This document shows positions 1-7,910 of a DNA stretch of 64,000 nt, in pieces. Position 1 is the first letter of the stretch, and each line of letters starts with the position of its first letter. Origin of the DNA: an uncultured Clostridium sp. GTDB lineage: Bacteria; Bacillota; Clostridia; Clostridiales; Clostridiaceae. The position numbers were made by a program, and so were the translations under genes. Below the pieces are notes generated by a model. That model was given only the letters and a program-made list of their open reading frames with translations, was not told the DNA's origin and did not search any database. The stretch is from positions 106,273-170,272 of the forward strand of contig CALBDU010000035.1 of assembly GCA_937927335.1 (NCBI GenBank), in the 5' to 3' direction.

Positions 1-125
1 TATTTTTTTCTTATTTCACGGGACCTATATAGATGCTCCTGTTGTCTTTTTTGATGCAGAGAGCTATTTCTGTATTCCTCTAAATTTACTATATTATCCT
101 CTGAATATACAGTATTTCTATACAC
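1..125 (-). CDS. Partial hypothetical protein, 5' end only
   Basis: An open frame on the minus strand runs from a GTG at 125 off the left edge of the window with no stop. The GTG is preceded at a good distance (8 nt) by a GGGGG-type Shine-Dalgarno sequence at 135-139, which favours it over the in-frame ATG at 152. The visible 41 residues begin MYRNTVYSEDNIVNLEEYRN and are very hydrophilic and charged, with no membrane segment or motif that I recognise. It is divergent from the chemotaxis gene at 299. I cannot assign a function. That it is a real gene is inferred from the ribosome binding site and the open frame. Confidence 0.5.
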   Translation of the reverse strand, partial: MYRNTVYSEDNIVNLEEYRNSSLHQKRQQEHLYRSREIRKK

Positions 126-298
126 GAATATTACCCCCTTTGAATCCAGCATTGCTATAACATTATATTATCATATTCTCCGCAATTTTTCATTTGTTTA
201 TACACAATATTCTAAATAATAAGAATTATTTTTTTATTAGCAAAATAAGTATATTCTATTGTATTATTAATATAGGGATAATTTTAGGAGGATTATAT

Positions 299-1135
299 AT
301 GGAATTGATAGAATTTGAAAATGCGCTTCAGCAGTCATTTTATAACCTGCTGCCTTATATGCAGTATTTTTTTGAGGATGAAATTGCATTCACCATGTCA
401 AATACAAAAGAATTTATTAAAGTTGTAAACAGCGAGAATATCAATATGAACGCAAATCCAGGTGATCCGTTAAGACCTGGCGGTGCTGCCTATGAATGTA
501 TCAAGGCAGGAAAAGTTATTTCCACTATAGTGCCAAAGGAGGTATTTGGTGTTGAAATAAAAGCTGTAGGAATACCCGTTCGTGATGACAGCAATAAAAT
601 TATGGGAAGCATAGTACTGGTGAAAAGCCTAAAAAGGCATTATGAAATTTTAAACATATCAAGAAACCTTTCAGATTCCCTTAAAACTATTACGGACATG
701 TCCGTCACCATAACCCAGGATGCTGAAAAGGCAGTAGATTCAAACACCGAGGTACTGACTGACGTGGATAAAGCTAAGGACAGTGCCCAGAAAACTGATG
801 AAGTGTTGTCCTTTGTAAAAAACATTGCGTCTAAAACAAACCTGCTGGGATTAAACGCGGCAATTGAAGCCTCCAGGGCAGGTGAGCACGGCAAGGGCTT
901 TTCTGTGGTGGCAAATGAAATCAGGAAGCTTTCTAACTCAAGCTCCCAATCCATCAATGAAATAACAGATATATTAAGGAAAATTGAATCTGCTGTAACA
1001 AACATTTCAGAAAAAATTGACAGTTCCAATACATTGTTTAAGCACCAGCTTTCATCAATACAGCAAATTGGTGCTTCTATAGAGGAAATTAGTGCCACTG
1101 CAGATATTCTGGAAAAAATATCACAGGACATATAG
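299..1135 (+). CDS. Soluble methyl-accepting chemotaxis protein (short, no membrane segment)
   Basis: A 278-residue cytoplasmic chemotaxis-type signalling protein, expected to act on a CheA/CheW array or a related kinase. The start is the ATG at 299, which follows AGGAGG at 286-291; an upstream in-frame ATG at 194 has no such site. Residues 1-110 form a small sensor-like domain without membrane helices. Residues ~120-278 are the signalling hairpin, whose tip carries the family signature NLLGLNAAIEASRAGEHGKG followed by FSVVANEIRKLS. The signalling domain is much shorter than in full receptors and there is no HAMP domain. Compact soluble MCPs of this size are common in clostridia. The ligand cannot be read from sequence. 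It ends at a strong terminator shared with the convergent HNH gene. Confidence 0.85.
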   Translation: MELIEFENALQQSFYNLLPYMQYFFEDEIAFTMSNTKEFIKVVNSENINMNANPGDPLRPGGAAYECIKAGKVISTIVPKEVFGVEIKAVGIPVRDDSNKIMGSIVLVKSLKRHYEILNISRNLSDSLKTITDMSVTITQDAEKAVDSNTEVLTDVDKAKDSAQKTDEVLSFVKNIASKTNLLGLNAAIEASRAGEHGKGFSVVANEIRKLSNSSSQSINEITDILRKIESAVTNISEKIDSSNTLFKHQLSSIQQIGASIEEISATADILEKISQDI

Positions 1136-1167
1136 AAAAGTTCACAGCCTGACTGTGAACTTTTTTT
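1136..1167. terminator. Bidirectional intrinsic terminator
   Basis: The perfect 12-bp stem AAAAGTTCACAG / CTGTGAACTTTT with a 5-nt loop is followed by a T run on the plus strand. On the minus strand it also ends in a T-rich stretch. It lies between the convergent chemotaxis and HNH genes and can serve both. Confidence 0.85.
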
Positions 1168-1561
1168 AAAAATTTGCTATAAATTCGTAAAACTCCTCCA
1201 GCATATACTCATGGTATTCTTCATTACCCATGAGGCGAAATATTATATCGGTGGTTTTATACCCCTCCTTATATAACCTTAACTCCTTCAGAATCCTCTT
1301 CATCATTCCTCTGCTGATACCTAGCAGCTTCACAAGTTCATCGATTTTGTAGAACTCCCTGACAAGAAGATTTTCCAGATTACCCTTTAAACAAAGCTTA
1401 TATTGTAAATCGATGCTTTTGTTTTTATGTGGTCCATTTTTGCCCCGGTGGTGCTCATCGCATAAATACATTATATTAAGCGGAAAGTCCACCCCTCCCT
1501 GACTTCTGTATACAATATGATGCTTGTCAGCCAGTTTGCCACATATTTCACATCTAAACAA
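1166..1561 (-). CDS. HNH-type zinc/nuclease domain protein with C-terminal HTH-like region
   Basis: A 131-residue protein. Residues 1-50 match the HNH endonuclease pattern: CEIC near the N-terminus, then HHI (residues 14-16), an Asn, LCDEHH and a later His in NGPH. This supplies the metal-binding and catalytic residues of a beta-beta-alpha-metal fold. Residues ~68-115 look helical with an HTH-like stretch (IDELVKLLGISRGMMKRIL). The start is a TTG behind AGGAGGG. Whether it cuts DNA is unknown: stand-alone HNH proteins in Firmicutes include both true nucleases and poorly understood regulators. It is monocistronic between two other transcription units, with no restriction or phage genes nearby. 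Confidence 0.65.
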   Translation of the reverse strand: MFRCEICGKLADKHHIVYRSQGGVDFPLNIMYLCDEHHRGKNGPHKNKSIDLQYKLCLKGNLENLLVREFYKIDELVKLLGISRGMMKRILKELRLYKEGYKTTDIIFRLMGNEEYHEYMLEEFYEFIANF

Positions 1562-1678
1562 TATATCCCTCCTTATTTATCTCTTACTTTATTATATCAT
1601 AAACAAGCAGTTTTCAGCACTATTGTTTCAGTAGAAATATTTGGTTAACATGGGTTCCTGGCACCTATTTAACAACAC

Positions 1679-2329
1679 TTACATCAAAATCAATTTAACT
1701 ATGTCTTTGGCATTTTCTGCGATATAGGTAGGTGAAGACAGCTGAAGCTCCTGAAGGGTTCCGTATCCATAGGTTACTCCAATGGAATGAATGTCGTTTT
1801 CCCTGGCACCCTCCATATCATATTTTCTGTCCCCTATCATCACTATTTCTGTAGTGTTTTTTATATTGAGGCTTTCAATTATATACTTGATAATATCTCC
1901 CTTTCTGCTCCTGGTGCCGTCCAGATTGCTGCCCACTACTGCACTGAAATACTGTTTCAAGCCAAAGTGCTCCAAAATCTGCTCTGCAAACAAAGTAGGC
2001 TTGGTGGTGGCAGTTATCAGTATGCAGCCTTCCAGCTTCAAGACTTTCAGAGCATCCTCTATTCCAGTATATACTATATTTTGAAATATGCCCTTAGACC
2101 TGTAATATTCCCTGTAAAACTCCACGGCTTCTGCTGCCTTATCAATGCTAAAGCCGTAAAATTCACTGAAGGAATCCCTTAATGGTGGTCCGATAAATTT
2201 TTCCAGTGAATCCAGGTCCTCCACGAAAATATTGTATTTCCTCAGTGCATATTGAATTGATTTTGTAATCCCCTCCTTGGGGTCTGTAAGTGTGCCATCC
2301 AAATCAAAAAGTATGTATTTATATTTCAT
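1679..2329 (-). CDS. HAD-superfamily hydrolase (phosphoglycolate phosphatase-like)
   Basis: A 216-residue cytosolic HAD phosphatase. Motif I is FDLDGTLTD at residues 8-16, with both catalytic Asp residues. Motif II is the TAT of ILITATTKPT (~108). Motif III is a Lys in RSRKGD, and motif IV is MIGDRKYDMEGA (~165-176). The helical cap after motif I makes it subfamily I. Best match by memory is the PGP/5'-nucleotidase-like group (GIEDALKVLK, HFGLKQYF). The substrate is uncertain. The ATG lies inside the 3' end of the upstream GyrI-like gene (11-bp overlap), so the two are probably translationally coupled. Confidence 0.85.
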   Translation of the reverse strand: MKYKYILFDLDGTLTDPKEGITKSIQYALRKYNIFVEDLDSLEKFIGPPLRDSFSEFYGFSIDKAAEAVEFYREYYRSKGIFQNIVYTGIEDALKVLKLEGCILITATTKPTLFAEQILEHFGLKQYFSAVVGSNLDGTRSRKGDIIKYIIESLNIKNTTEIVMIGDRKYDMEGARENDIHSIGVTYGYGTLQELQLSSPTYIAENAKDIVKLILM

Positions 2330-2942
2330 ATTTAAACCTCAACACAGTCTTTTGTTTTTCAGGGGGAGTTTTTCTAGCATCAGACAGGTATATCTCCCTG
2401 TGTGTTTTTTCCTTTCTTCTTAGTCCTTTTTCATGACAAAATTGTTCCATGGTGCTGAAGCTCTGAGGCTCTGTGTCATAGCTTCCCTGGTGAAGCATCT
2501 GAATGCACGGCCCCTCTTCAATTGTTCCAAATTCAACTTTATCTAGAAGAAGATCAGGCTTTTTCTTCTTAATTTTTTCAATAATTTTTACGGCCATATT
2601 TTCCGTTACAAAATCAGGCTGCCGAATCATCAATGTAAATACCAGGTGGTCCTTGTCCAGACTTTCCTTTTGCCTTCCCTCCTCATCAAGATCCCAGACA
2701 CCTTCCAATGGATAAACGGTGTAATCAAAATAGCCTTCAGGCATTTCTCCGGACTTTGGCAGCATTTTTATCCCATAGGAAAGTGAATATAAAGCTTCCA
2801 CTGCCTTTGAGAATTCTTCACTGTTATTTGGATTTCCATGACCATTTATCATAAAAAATTTCATAGCAGGGACATTCACCATTTCCGGTTTATTCTTGGG
2901 AATATACAAGTTCTTCTCCTGTTTTCTCCATTCATATTTCAA
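2319..2942 (-). CDS. GyrI-like small-molecule-binding domain protein
   Basis: A 207-residue soluble protein resembling the GyrI-like/SOUL-type effector-binding fold found in clostridial 'GyrI-like domain' proteins. It has an N-terminal VNVPAMKFFMINGHGNPNN segment, a central YTVYPLEGVWDL segment and a C-terminal IQMLHQGSYDTEP segment, in the order normal for that family. No DNA-binding domain is fused to it. The start is a TTG with AAGGAAGTGA just upstream. It is first in a two-gene unit with the HAD hydrolase. Relatives bind or hydrolyse cyclic or toxic small molecules, but no ligand can be predicted here. Confidence 0.7.
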   Translation of the reverse strand: MKYEWRKQEKNLYIPKNKPEMVNVPAMKFFMINGHGNPNNSEEFSKAVEALYSLSYGIKMLPKSGEMPEGYFDYTVYPLEGVWDLDEEGRQKESLDKDHLVFTLMIRQPDFVTENMAVKIIEKIKKKKPDLLLDKVEFGTIEEGPCIQMLHQGSYDTEPQSFSTMEQFCHEKGLRRKEKTHREIYLSDARKTPPEKQKTVLRFKYEI

Positions 2943-2994
2943 AGTATCACTTCCTTAAAAATATTAATTTAATTATATACCGTTTACTTTTAAA

Positions 2995-3027
2995 TGAATA
3001 ATTAATTTCTAAATACAAAAAATATAA
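2995..3027 (+). promoter_or_regulatory. Possible forespore (SigG/SigF-like) promoter for the SASP gene
   Basis: TGAATA at 2995-3000 matches the SigG -35 core. An A/T-rich AATATAA lies ~20 nt downstream, where the -10 would sit, but it matches the CATACTA consensus poorly. The call leans on the identity of the gene, because SASP genes are SigG-controlled in characterised spore formers. Confidence 0.3.
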
Positions 3028-3052
3028 TTAAACAATTTTGAGGAGGTAGCTT

Positions 3053-3271
3053 ATGAGTAATAAACCTTTAGTTCCAACTGCAGAAGCAGGTCTTGACAGA
3101 TTTAAAATGGAGGTTGCCAGGGATATGAGCATGGAAAATAAGCTTACAGCCCAGGTGGACATGGCTGATATGCCAAGCGCTGCCATTAACAAGATTAAAA
3201 ATTCAGGCAATGTAGGCGGTGAAATGGTGCGTAGAATGGTGGAGGCTGCTGAAAAAAATATGATAAAGTAA
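3053..3271 (+). CDS. Alpha/beta-type small acid-soluble spore protein (SASP)
   Basis: A 72-residue DNA-binding spore coat-of-DNA protein. These proteins saturate forespore DNA, protect it from UV and heat, and are degraded by the GPR protease at germination. The C-terminal half GNVGGEMVRRMVEAAEKNM matches the conserved family helix. The N-terminal LDRFKMEVARDMSM aligns with the usual 'lDkfKyEiA.E.G' region but is divergent around the GPR cleavage site. It has an excellent ribosome binding site (GAGGAGGT) and its own strong terminator. It is direct evidence for a spore-forming host. Confidence 0.92.
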   Translation: MSNKPLVPTAEAGLDRFKMEVARDMSMENKLTAQVDMADMPSAAINKIKNSGNVGGEMVRRMVEAAEKNMIK

Positions 3272-3274
3272 AGG

Positions 3275-3313
3275 ATTTGAGTAAAGGGCTCTAAACCCTT
3301 TACTCAAATTTTT
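3275..3313 (+). terminator. Intrinsic terminator after the SASP gene
   Basis: A perfect 14-bp stem (ATTTGAGTAAAGGG / CCCTTTACTCAAAT) with a 7-nt loop is followed by TTTT. The 3' arm forms the last codons and stop of the convergent LysR gene. Confidence 0.9.
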
Positions 3314-4163
3314 CAAAATGTGTTATGGCAATTTCCATAAAGGCCTCCAGGGCCTTAGATCTGTTTGCAGCTCTGTGAAAAATCATTTGTGTCTTAAAAT
3401 TTTGATACTCCTCCTCTATTTCTACTCCAACTATGCTCTCATCTTTTAATTCATTTTCCACAGTATATAGAGGGAGAAATGAAATACCCAAGCCGCAGGC
3501 AACACATTTTTTAATTGCTTCAATGCTTGTTAGTTCAAGAGGATTTGAGTATTTAATTTTCTTTTCACTAAGGTAATTTTCGAAAACCATCCTGAATCTG
3601 CATCCCTTTTCAGTAAATATCATATTTGAAGATGAAAGCTCCATTTTGCAGCCTCCCCCTGTTATCAAAAGCATACGCTCAGCCTTGGATGCTGCCAAAA
3701 CCAGGTCATCCTCCTTTACTTCAGGTTCAATAGTGAAAATTATATCCAATTCCCCGTTCCTGAGCCTTTTTTTCAAGTCACTGCATATGGAATTCTTAAG
3801 GATAATATTTACATTAGGATAGTTCTTTTTATATTCCTTTAATATTGGGCCCAGCCTGTAGATGGACAAGGATTCTCCAGCTCCTATGTTTAATTCGCCG
3901 GATACCTCATCAGCCATGGCTAGACTTTTTATATCTTTATATAAGGCTATCATTTTTCTGGCATAAGGCACCAGCTCCCTGCCTGTATCAGTGACTACCA
4001 CCTTTTTTCCCAATCTGCTAAACAGTGGTTTTCCAAGTTCACTTTCCAGTATTTGAATATGGGCAGTTATGGTGGACTGGGCATAACCAAGCTGCTCAGC
4101 AGCCTTTGTATAACCACCTGCATCAACAATTGCTATAAAGGTTTGAAAGTGTCTTATTTCCAT
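3300..4163 (-). CDS. LysR-family transcriptional regulator
   Basis: A 287-residue LysR-type regulator. Residues 1-60 are the winged HTH (HFQTFIAIVDAGGYTKAAEQ, then LGYAQSTITAHIQILE). Residues ~88-285 are the periplasmic-binding-protein-like effector domain. It is divergently transcribed from the DJ-1 gene across a 115-bp gap containing a dyad at 4196-4211, the usual arrangement for a LysR protein controlling its neighbour. The effector is unknown. Confidence 0.9.
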   Translation of the reverse strand: MEIRHFQTFIAIVDAGGYTKAAEQLGYAQSTITAHIQILESELGKPLFSRLGKKVVVTDTGRELVPYARKMIALYKDIKSLAMADEVSGELNIGAGESLSIYRLGPILKEYKKNYPNVNIILKNSICSDLKKRLRNGELDIIFTIEPEVKEDDLVLAASKAERMLLITGGGCKMELSSSNMIFTEKGCRFRMVFENYLSEKKIKYSNPLELTSIEAIKKCVACGLGISFLPLYTVENELKDESIVGVEIEEEYQNFKTQMIFHRAANRSKALEAFMEIAITHFEKFE

Positions 4164-4195
4164 TTACATGCACCTCTCATTCTTATATTGTATCA

Positions 4196-4211
4196 TAATC
4201 TTCGATGATTA
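4196..4211. promoter_or_regulatory. Candidate LysR operator dyad
   Basis: TAATC-N6-GATTA sits in the middle of the divergent LysR/DJ-1 intergenic region and fits the T-N11-A dyad type used by LysR regulators. It lies 18 bp upstream of the DJ-1 gene -35. Confidence 0.4.
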
Positions 4212-4228
4212 ATTTCATTTATTTCAAT

Positions 4229-4257
4229 TTTACTGAACATGATCCTGCTGTTATAAT
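4229..4257 (+). promoter_or_regulatory. SigA-type promoter for the DJ-1/PfpI gene
   Basis: TTTACT at 4229-4234, a 17-nt spacer and TATAAT at 4252-4257, with a TGT immediately before the -10 (extended -10). Confidence 0.65.
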
Positions 4258-4278
4258 ATAGAAAAAGAGGTGGTTAAT

Positions 4279-4863
4279 ATGAAAAAGGTAATGCTGCTCC
4301 TGGCCGATGGCTTTGAGGCAGTGGAAGCAAGTGTTTTTACCGACGTAATAGGCTGGAACAAGCTGGAGGGAGACCAAAATACAGAGCTGGTTACTGCAGG
4401 ACTTAGAGATAAGCTTAAATGTACTTTTAATTTTACTGTTATTCCCGAGCTGCTGCTTGAGGACGCTAATCTTGATGAATTTGATGCACTGGCCATACCC
4501 GGCGGCTTTGAAGAGGCTGGGTTTTATAAGGATGCCTACAGTGAGGAATTCTTAAAGGTTATAAGGGAATTTGACAGAAATGGCAAAATAATAGCCTCTA
4601 TTTGTGTTGGTGCTCTGCCTGTGGCTAAAAGCGGAGTGCTGAAGGGGAGGTTTGGTACAACCTATAACCTTGGGAACGGCTTAAGGCAAAGTCAGCTTGG
4701 AGAGTTTGGAGTTAATGTATTAAAGGATGAGCCAATAGTAACAGACAAAAATATTATAACCTCCTATAATCCCTCCACGGCCTTCGGAGTTGCCTTCAAG
4801 CTGCTGGAAATGCTGACTTCATCAGAAAACTGCTCTAATGTTAAAAGGCTGATGGGTTTTTAA
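4279..4863 (+). CDS. DJ-1/PfpI-family protein
   Basis: A 194-residue single-domain DJ-1 fold protein. The conserved Glu of the N-terminal loop is present (LLADGFEAVEA), and the nucleophile-elbow cysteine sits in ASICVGALPVAKSG (~residue 104 from this start), followed by GRFGTTY. Family members are glyoxalase III/deglycase-type enzymes, chaperones or oxidative sensors; nothing here decides which. The ATG at 4279 is preferred over the GTG at 4270 because the ribosome binding site AAGAGGTGG overlaps the latter. It is probably regulated by the divergent LysR protein. Confidence 0.85.
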   Translation: MKKVMLLLADGFEAVEASVFTDVIGWNKLEGDQNTELVTAGLRDKLKCTFNFTVIPELLLEDANLDEFDALAIPGGFEEAGFYKDAYSEEFLKVIREFDRNGKIIASICVGALPVAKSGVLKGRFGTTYNLGNGLRQSQLGEFGVNVLKDEPIVTDKNIITSYNPSTAFGVAFKLLEMLTSSENCSNVKRLMGF

Positions 4864-4884
4864 CCGCATCAGCCTCAAATTTTG

Positions 4885-5364
4885 CTACCTTCCCTTTTTG
4901 CCTGTAAGGTTTTCAATATTAAGCCTCAATATAGCTACGTTATTGTATATTTCATCATTCTTTAAGGATCTTTCCCGAACAATTTCAGGAATTTCCTCCA
5001 GTTGTCTTAAAATTACTTCCATGGCTTTTTTCTTTTCCTGTAATTCCTGAACAAAGGATAATCTGCCATGAATTACTACAGTTCTGTATTCATGACCACA
5101 TTCTTTTTGGATATACCCGCGGTCATCTATTATAGTGGCACAAACTTTAGGGTTTGCTTTGATAAATTCACTTTTTAGCCCTTCTTTACCAGAATGCATG
5201 TAAATAACACCAGCTTCATTATCATATCCATAGCTCAAAGTAACAATATAGGGTTCATTTTCACGGCATAGTGCCACTACTATATATTTACCGCCGTTAA
5301 GGATTTCATTAATTTCATTTTCATCTTTTATTTCCCTGTCACTTCTTCTCATATGGTATTTCAA
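4885..5364 (-). CDS. Pyridoxamine 5'-phosphate oxidase-like FMN-binding protein (Nim-type)
   Basis: A 159-residue FMN split-barrel protein. It starts with MRRSDREI at residues 5-12, a hallmark of the NimA-like branch, followed by YIVVALCRENEPYIVTLSYGYD and IYMHSGKEGLKSEFIKANPKVC, which supply the flavin phosphate and isoalloxazine contacts of the family. Members reduce nitro groups or act as flavin storage/oxidoreductases in anaerobes; nitroimidazole resistance is only one known role. The start is a TTG behind AAGGAGGG. The cupin gene lies upstream on the same strand, separated by a hairpin. Confidence 0.8.
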   Translation of the reverse strand: MKYHMRRSDREIKDENEINEILNGGKYIVVALCRENEPYIVTLSYGYDNEAGVIYMHSGKEGLKSEFIKANPKVCATIIDDRGYIQKECGHEYRTVVIHGRLSFVQELQEKKKAMEVILRQLEEIPEIVRERSLKNDEIYNNVAILRLNIENLTGKKGR

Positions 5365-5391
5365 AATAATCCCTCCTTAATATAGTAAAAA

Positions 5392-5413
5392 CATCTGCCT
5401 GGGCAGATGCTTT
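5392..5413 (-). terminator. Intrinsic terminator after the cupin gene
   Basis: The stem CATCTGC / GCAGATG with a 4-nt loop is followed on the minus strand by TTTTTAC. It separates the cupin gene from the Nim-type gene. Confidence 0.7.
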
Positions 5414-5414
5414 G

Positions 5415-5762
5415 TTATACGTCTCCTTCTTCAGGAACTATGCATATAAATTTCATGGTGCCTTTTCCTGTGTTTGTAAACTGATGCATAGCATCGTCAG
5501 GCACAAAAGCGTAGGAACCGGGCTCCACAGGATAGTCTTTTCCGTCAAGGTGAAGGATTCCTGTGCCCTCAACAATATAATTCACATGATACCATGGATG
5601 CTGATGCTTTGGGGTGCAGCCCCCTTCTCCCAGTTCAAAAATTCTCATTACCTGGTCTTCCCAGCCTTCTTTTGGAGTAACAAGGGACTTTTTAACAACT
5701 GCAGAAGCACCCGGTACTTCAATTTTCAAACCCACGTAGTCCTTTTCATGAAAAACAGCCAT
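5415..5762 (-). CDS. Cupin-domain protein
   Basis: A 115-residue single cupin. Motif 1 is HQHPWYHVNYIVEGTGILHL (a His pair and Glu as metal ligands). Motif 2 is PVEPGSYAFVPDDAMHQFTN with the distal His. Such small cupins are often sugar-, metal- or amino-acid-metabolism enzymes or sensors; the substrate is not apparent. It has its own AGGAGG site and terminator. The gene is divergent from the serine operon but nothing links them functionally. Confidence 0.8.
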   Translation of the reverse strand: MAVFHEKDYVGLKIEVPGASAVVKKSLVTPKEGWEDQVMRIFELGEGGCTPKHQHPWYHVNYIVEGTGILHLDGKDYPVEPGSYAFVPDDAMHQFTNTGKGTMKFICIVPEEGDV

Positions 5763-5899
5763 AACACACCTCCTAATTACTACTTATAATATATATTATA
5801 ACACACATTTTTATTATTTTTTCTAATTAAGTCTATTATATTGCACAAAAATGTTGTACAATAGTTAGGATATTAACAAAACTTAAGGAGGTTCTTTTA

Positions 5900-6970
5900 A
5901 TGCAGAAAAAGTTATTTATTCCAGGCCCAGTTGATGTTGCCGAAGATGTGCTTGCGAAAATGGCTACTCCGATGATAGGTCATAGAACTAAAGAAGCATC
6001 TGCCCTGCAAAGGAATATAAGCGACAAACTTAGAAAAGTATTCTATACAAAGGAAGAAATACTTCTTTCCACTTCCTCAGGAAGCGGTTTAATGGAAGGT
6101 GCTGTTCGTTCTTGTACTGCTAAAAGAGCTGCTGTTTTTTCAGTGGGAGCTTTTGGAAACAGATGGTATGACATGGCGAAATACAACAACGTGCCTGCAG
6201 ATTTATTTGAAGTTGAATGGGGAACCCCTACAACTCCTGAGCTTGTAGATAAAACATTATCCACAGGAAAGTATGATTTAATTACAATTACTCATAATGA
6301 AACTTCCACTGGTATAATGAATCCAGTTGAGGAAATTGCCGAAGTAATGAAAAAATATCCTGAGGTTGTTTACTGCCTTGATACAGTAAGCTCCATGGGA
6401 GGAACTAAAATTGAAGTTGATAAGCTTGGAGTTGACATTTGCATAACTTCATCACAGAAGGCCCTTGCACTTCCTCCTGGAATAGCAATATGCTCAATGT
6501 CACAAAAAGCAGTTGAAAGAGCTAAAACAGTACCTTTCAGAGGTTTATACTTTGATTTGCTTTCATTATATGACTACATACAGAAAAAGGATTACCAGTA
6601 TCCTTCAACACCATCCCTTTCACACATGTTTGCACTGAATTATCAGTTAGACAAGATGCTTGCTGAGGGTCTTGACAACAGATATAAGAGGCATGCCGAT
6701 ATGGCTGAATATGTAAGAGGCTGGGCAAGAGAAAACTTTGAAGTATTCACTAAAGAGGGTTATCTTTCAAATACTCTTACAGTAATCAAAAACACTAAGG
6801 GAATCAGTGTGGGAGATTTGAACAAGGAACTGGGAACCAGAGGCTACTCCATATCCAACGGCTATGGCAAGCTTAAGGAAAACACCTTCAGAATTGCCCA
6901 TATGGCTGAAAGAACTATGGATGAATTAAAGGAGCTTATTAAGGAAATTGAAGATATTTTAAAGCTTTAA
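5900..6970 (+). CDS. Class V PLP aminotransferase, probable phosphoserine/serine-pathway aminotransferase
   Basis: A 356-residue fold-type I PLP enzyme of the alanine-glyoxylate/serine-pyruvate aminotransferase type. It has the N-terminal FIPGPVDV, TSSGSGLMEGAV for cofactor phosphate, LDTVSSMGG with the PLP-ring Asp, and Schiff-base Lys in ITSSQKALALPPG (~residue 187). It lies 21 bp before serA. In clostridia and Thermotogales this enzyme type replaces classical SerC, converting 3-phosphohydroxypyruvate and glutamate to phosphoserine. That role is inferred from the operon, not from residues. The ribosome binding site is AAGGAGG. Confidence 0.85.
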   Translation: MQKKLFIPGPVDVAEDVLAKMATPMIGHRTKEASALQRNISDKLRKVFYTKEEILLSTSSGSGLMEGAVRSCTAKRAAVFSVGAFGNRWYDMAKYNNVPADLFEVEWGTPTTPELVDKTLSTGKYDLITITHNETSTGIMNPVEEIAEVMKKYPEVVYCLDTVSSMGGTKIEVDKLGVDICITSSQKALALPPGIAICSMSQKAVERAKTVPFRGLYFDLLSLYDYIQKKDYQYPSTPSLSHMFALNYQLDKMLAEGLDNRYKRHADMAEYVRGWARENFEVFTKEGYLSNTLTVIKNTKGISVGDLNKELGTRGYSISNGYGKLKENTFRIAHMAERTMDELKELIKEIEDILKL

Positions 6971-6991
6971 TAAGTTGTTAGGAGGTCTAAT

Positions 6992-7903
6992 ATGATAAGA
7001 ATACTGGCATCTGACGGTATAGACAAGGCAGCTGCTGCAGAGCTTAGAGCCGCAGGCTTTGAGCTGGTAGAGCAGTTTTATGAACCTGACCAGCTTGGAA
7101 AAGAGCTTAACAATTATGATGTGCTGGTAGTAAGATCCGCTACTAAGGTTAGAAAGCCAATAATTGACGCAGCACTGGAAACCGGCAGGCTTAAGCTGAT
7201 AATCCGCGGTGGAGTGGGCGTTGACAACATAGACGTAGCATATGCTGAAGAAAAAGGCATAAAGGTCAGGAACACACCCAATGCCAGCAGCGCCTCAGTG
7301 GCTGAGCTCACCATAGGACACATGTTTGCACTGGCAAGATTCATAGCTGATGCAAATGTAACTATGAGAGATGGCAAGTGGGAAAAAAAGAAATACAAAG
7401 GTATAGAGCTTTCAGGTAAAACCTTAGGTCTTGTGGGCTTTGGCAGAATCTCCAGAGAGGTTGCCAAAAGAGCCTGCGCTTTAGGTATGAATGTAGTATA
7501 TACCGACATTATAGGCAAGGCACAGGGCTTTGATCATTGTGAATGCTGCTGCTTCGAGGATGTGCTTAAAAAAGCAGATTTTCTTTCCCTGCACGTTCCT
7601 TTTATAAAGGAAAATGGCGCTGTTATAGGAGAGAAAGAAATAGGAATGATGAAGGATGGTGCTTACATTATAAACTGTGCCAGAGGAGGAGTAGTAAGCG
7701 AAGCTGCTCTGCTGGATGCTTTAAACAGCGGAAAGCTTGCTGGAGCAGGTATTGATGTTTTTGAAGAAGAACCTTCAAAAAATACCGCTCTTATTAATCA
7801 TCCTAAGGTTTCAGTAACTCCGCATATAGGAGCTTCCACCTTTGAAGCCCAGACAAGAATCGGAGCTGAAATTGTAAGCATAATAACCGGTTTTTTTAAT
7901 TAG
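6992..7903 (+). CDS. serA: D-3-phosphoglycerate dehydrogenase, short form
   Basis: A 303-residue D-isomer-specific 2-hydroxyacid dehydrogenase, the first step of serine synthesis (3-phosphoglycerate to 3-phosphohydroxypyruvate, NAD-dependent). The Rossmann segment GLVGFGRISREVAKRA is at ~145-160. The catalytic triad is visible as Arg in NCARGGVVSE, Glu in GAGIDVFEEEP and His in VTPHIGASTFE. The regulatory ACT and intervening domains of long SerA proteins are absent, so feedback inhibition by serine would have to be different or missing. It sits between the aminotransferase and DUF1015 genes. Confidence 0.9.
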   Translation: MIRILASDGIDKAAAAELRAAGFELVEQFYEPDQLGKELNNYDVLVVRSATKVRKPIIDAALETGRLKLIIRGGVGVDNIDVAYAEEKGIKVRNTPNASSASVAELTIGHMFALARFIADANVTMRDGKWEKKKYKGIELSGKTLGLVGFGRISREVAKRACALGMNVVYTDIIGKAQGFDHCECCCFEDVLKKADFLSLHVPFIKENGAVIGEKEIGMMKDGAYIINCARGGVVSEAALLDALNSGKLAGAGIDVFEEEPSKNTALINHPKVSVTPHIGASTFEAQTRIGAEIVSIITGFFN

Positions 7904-7910
7904 TATCTAT

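Noticed and set aside
640..1131. 163-codon minus-strand frame opposite the soluble chemotaxis protein
   Set aside because: Antisense to a well-supported gene with canonical hairpin-tip motif; composition is a reverse-strand shadow.
1787..2182. 131-codon plus-strand frame within the HAD hydrolase gene
   Set aside because: Shadow of the real minus-strand gene, which has all HAD motifs.
5412..5789. 125-codon plus-strand frame opposite the cupin gene
   Set aside because: The cupin frame has both metal motifs, an AGGAGG site and a terminator; the opposite frame has none.
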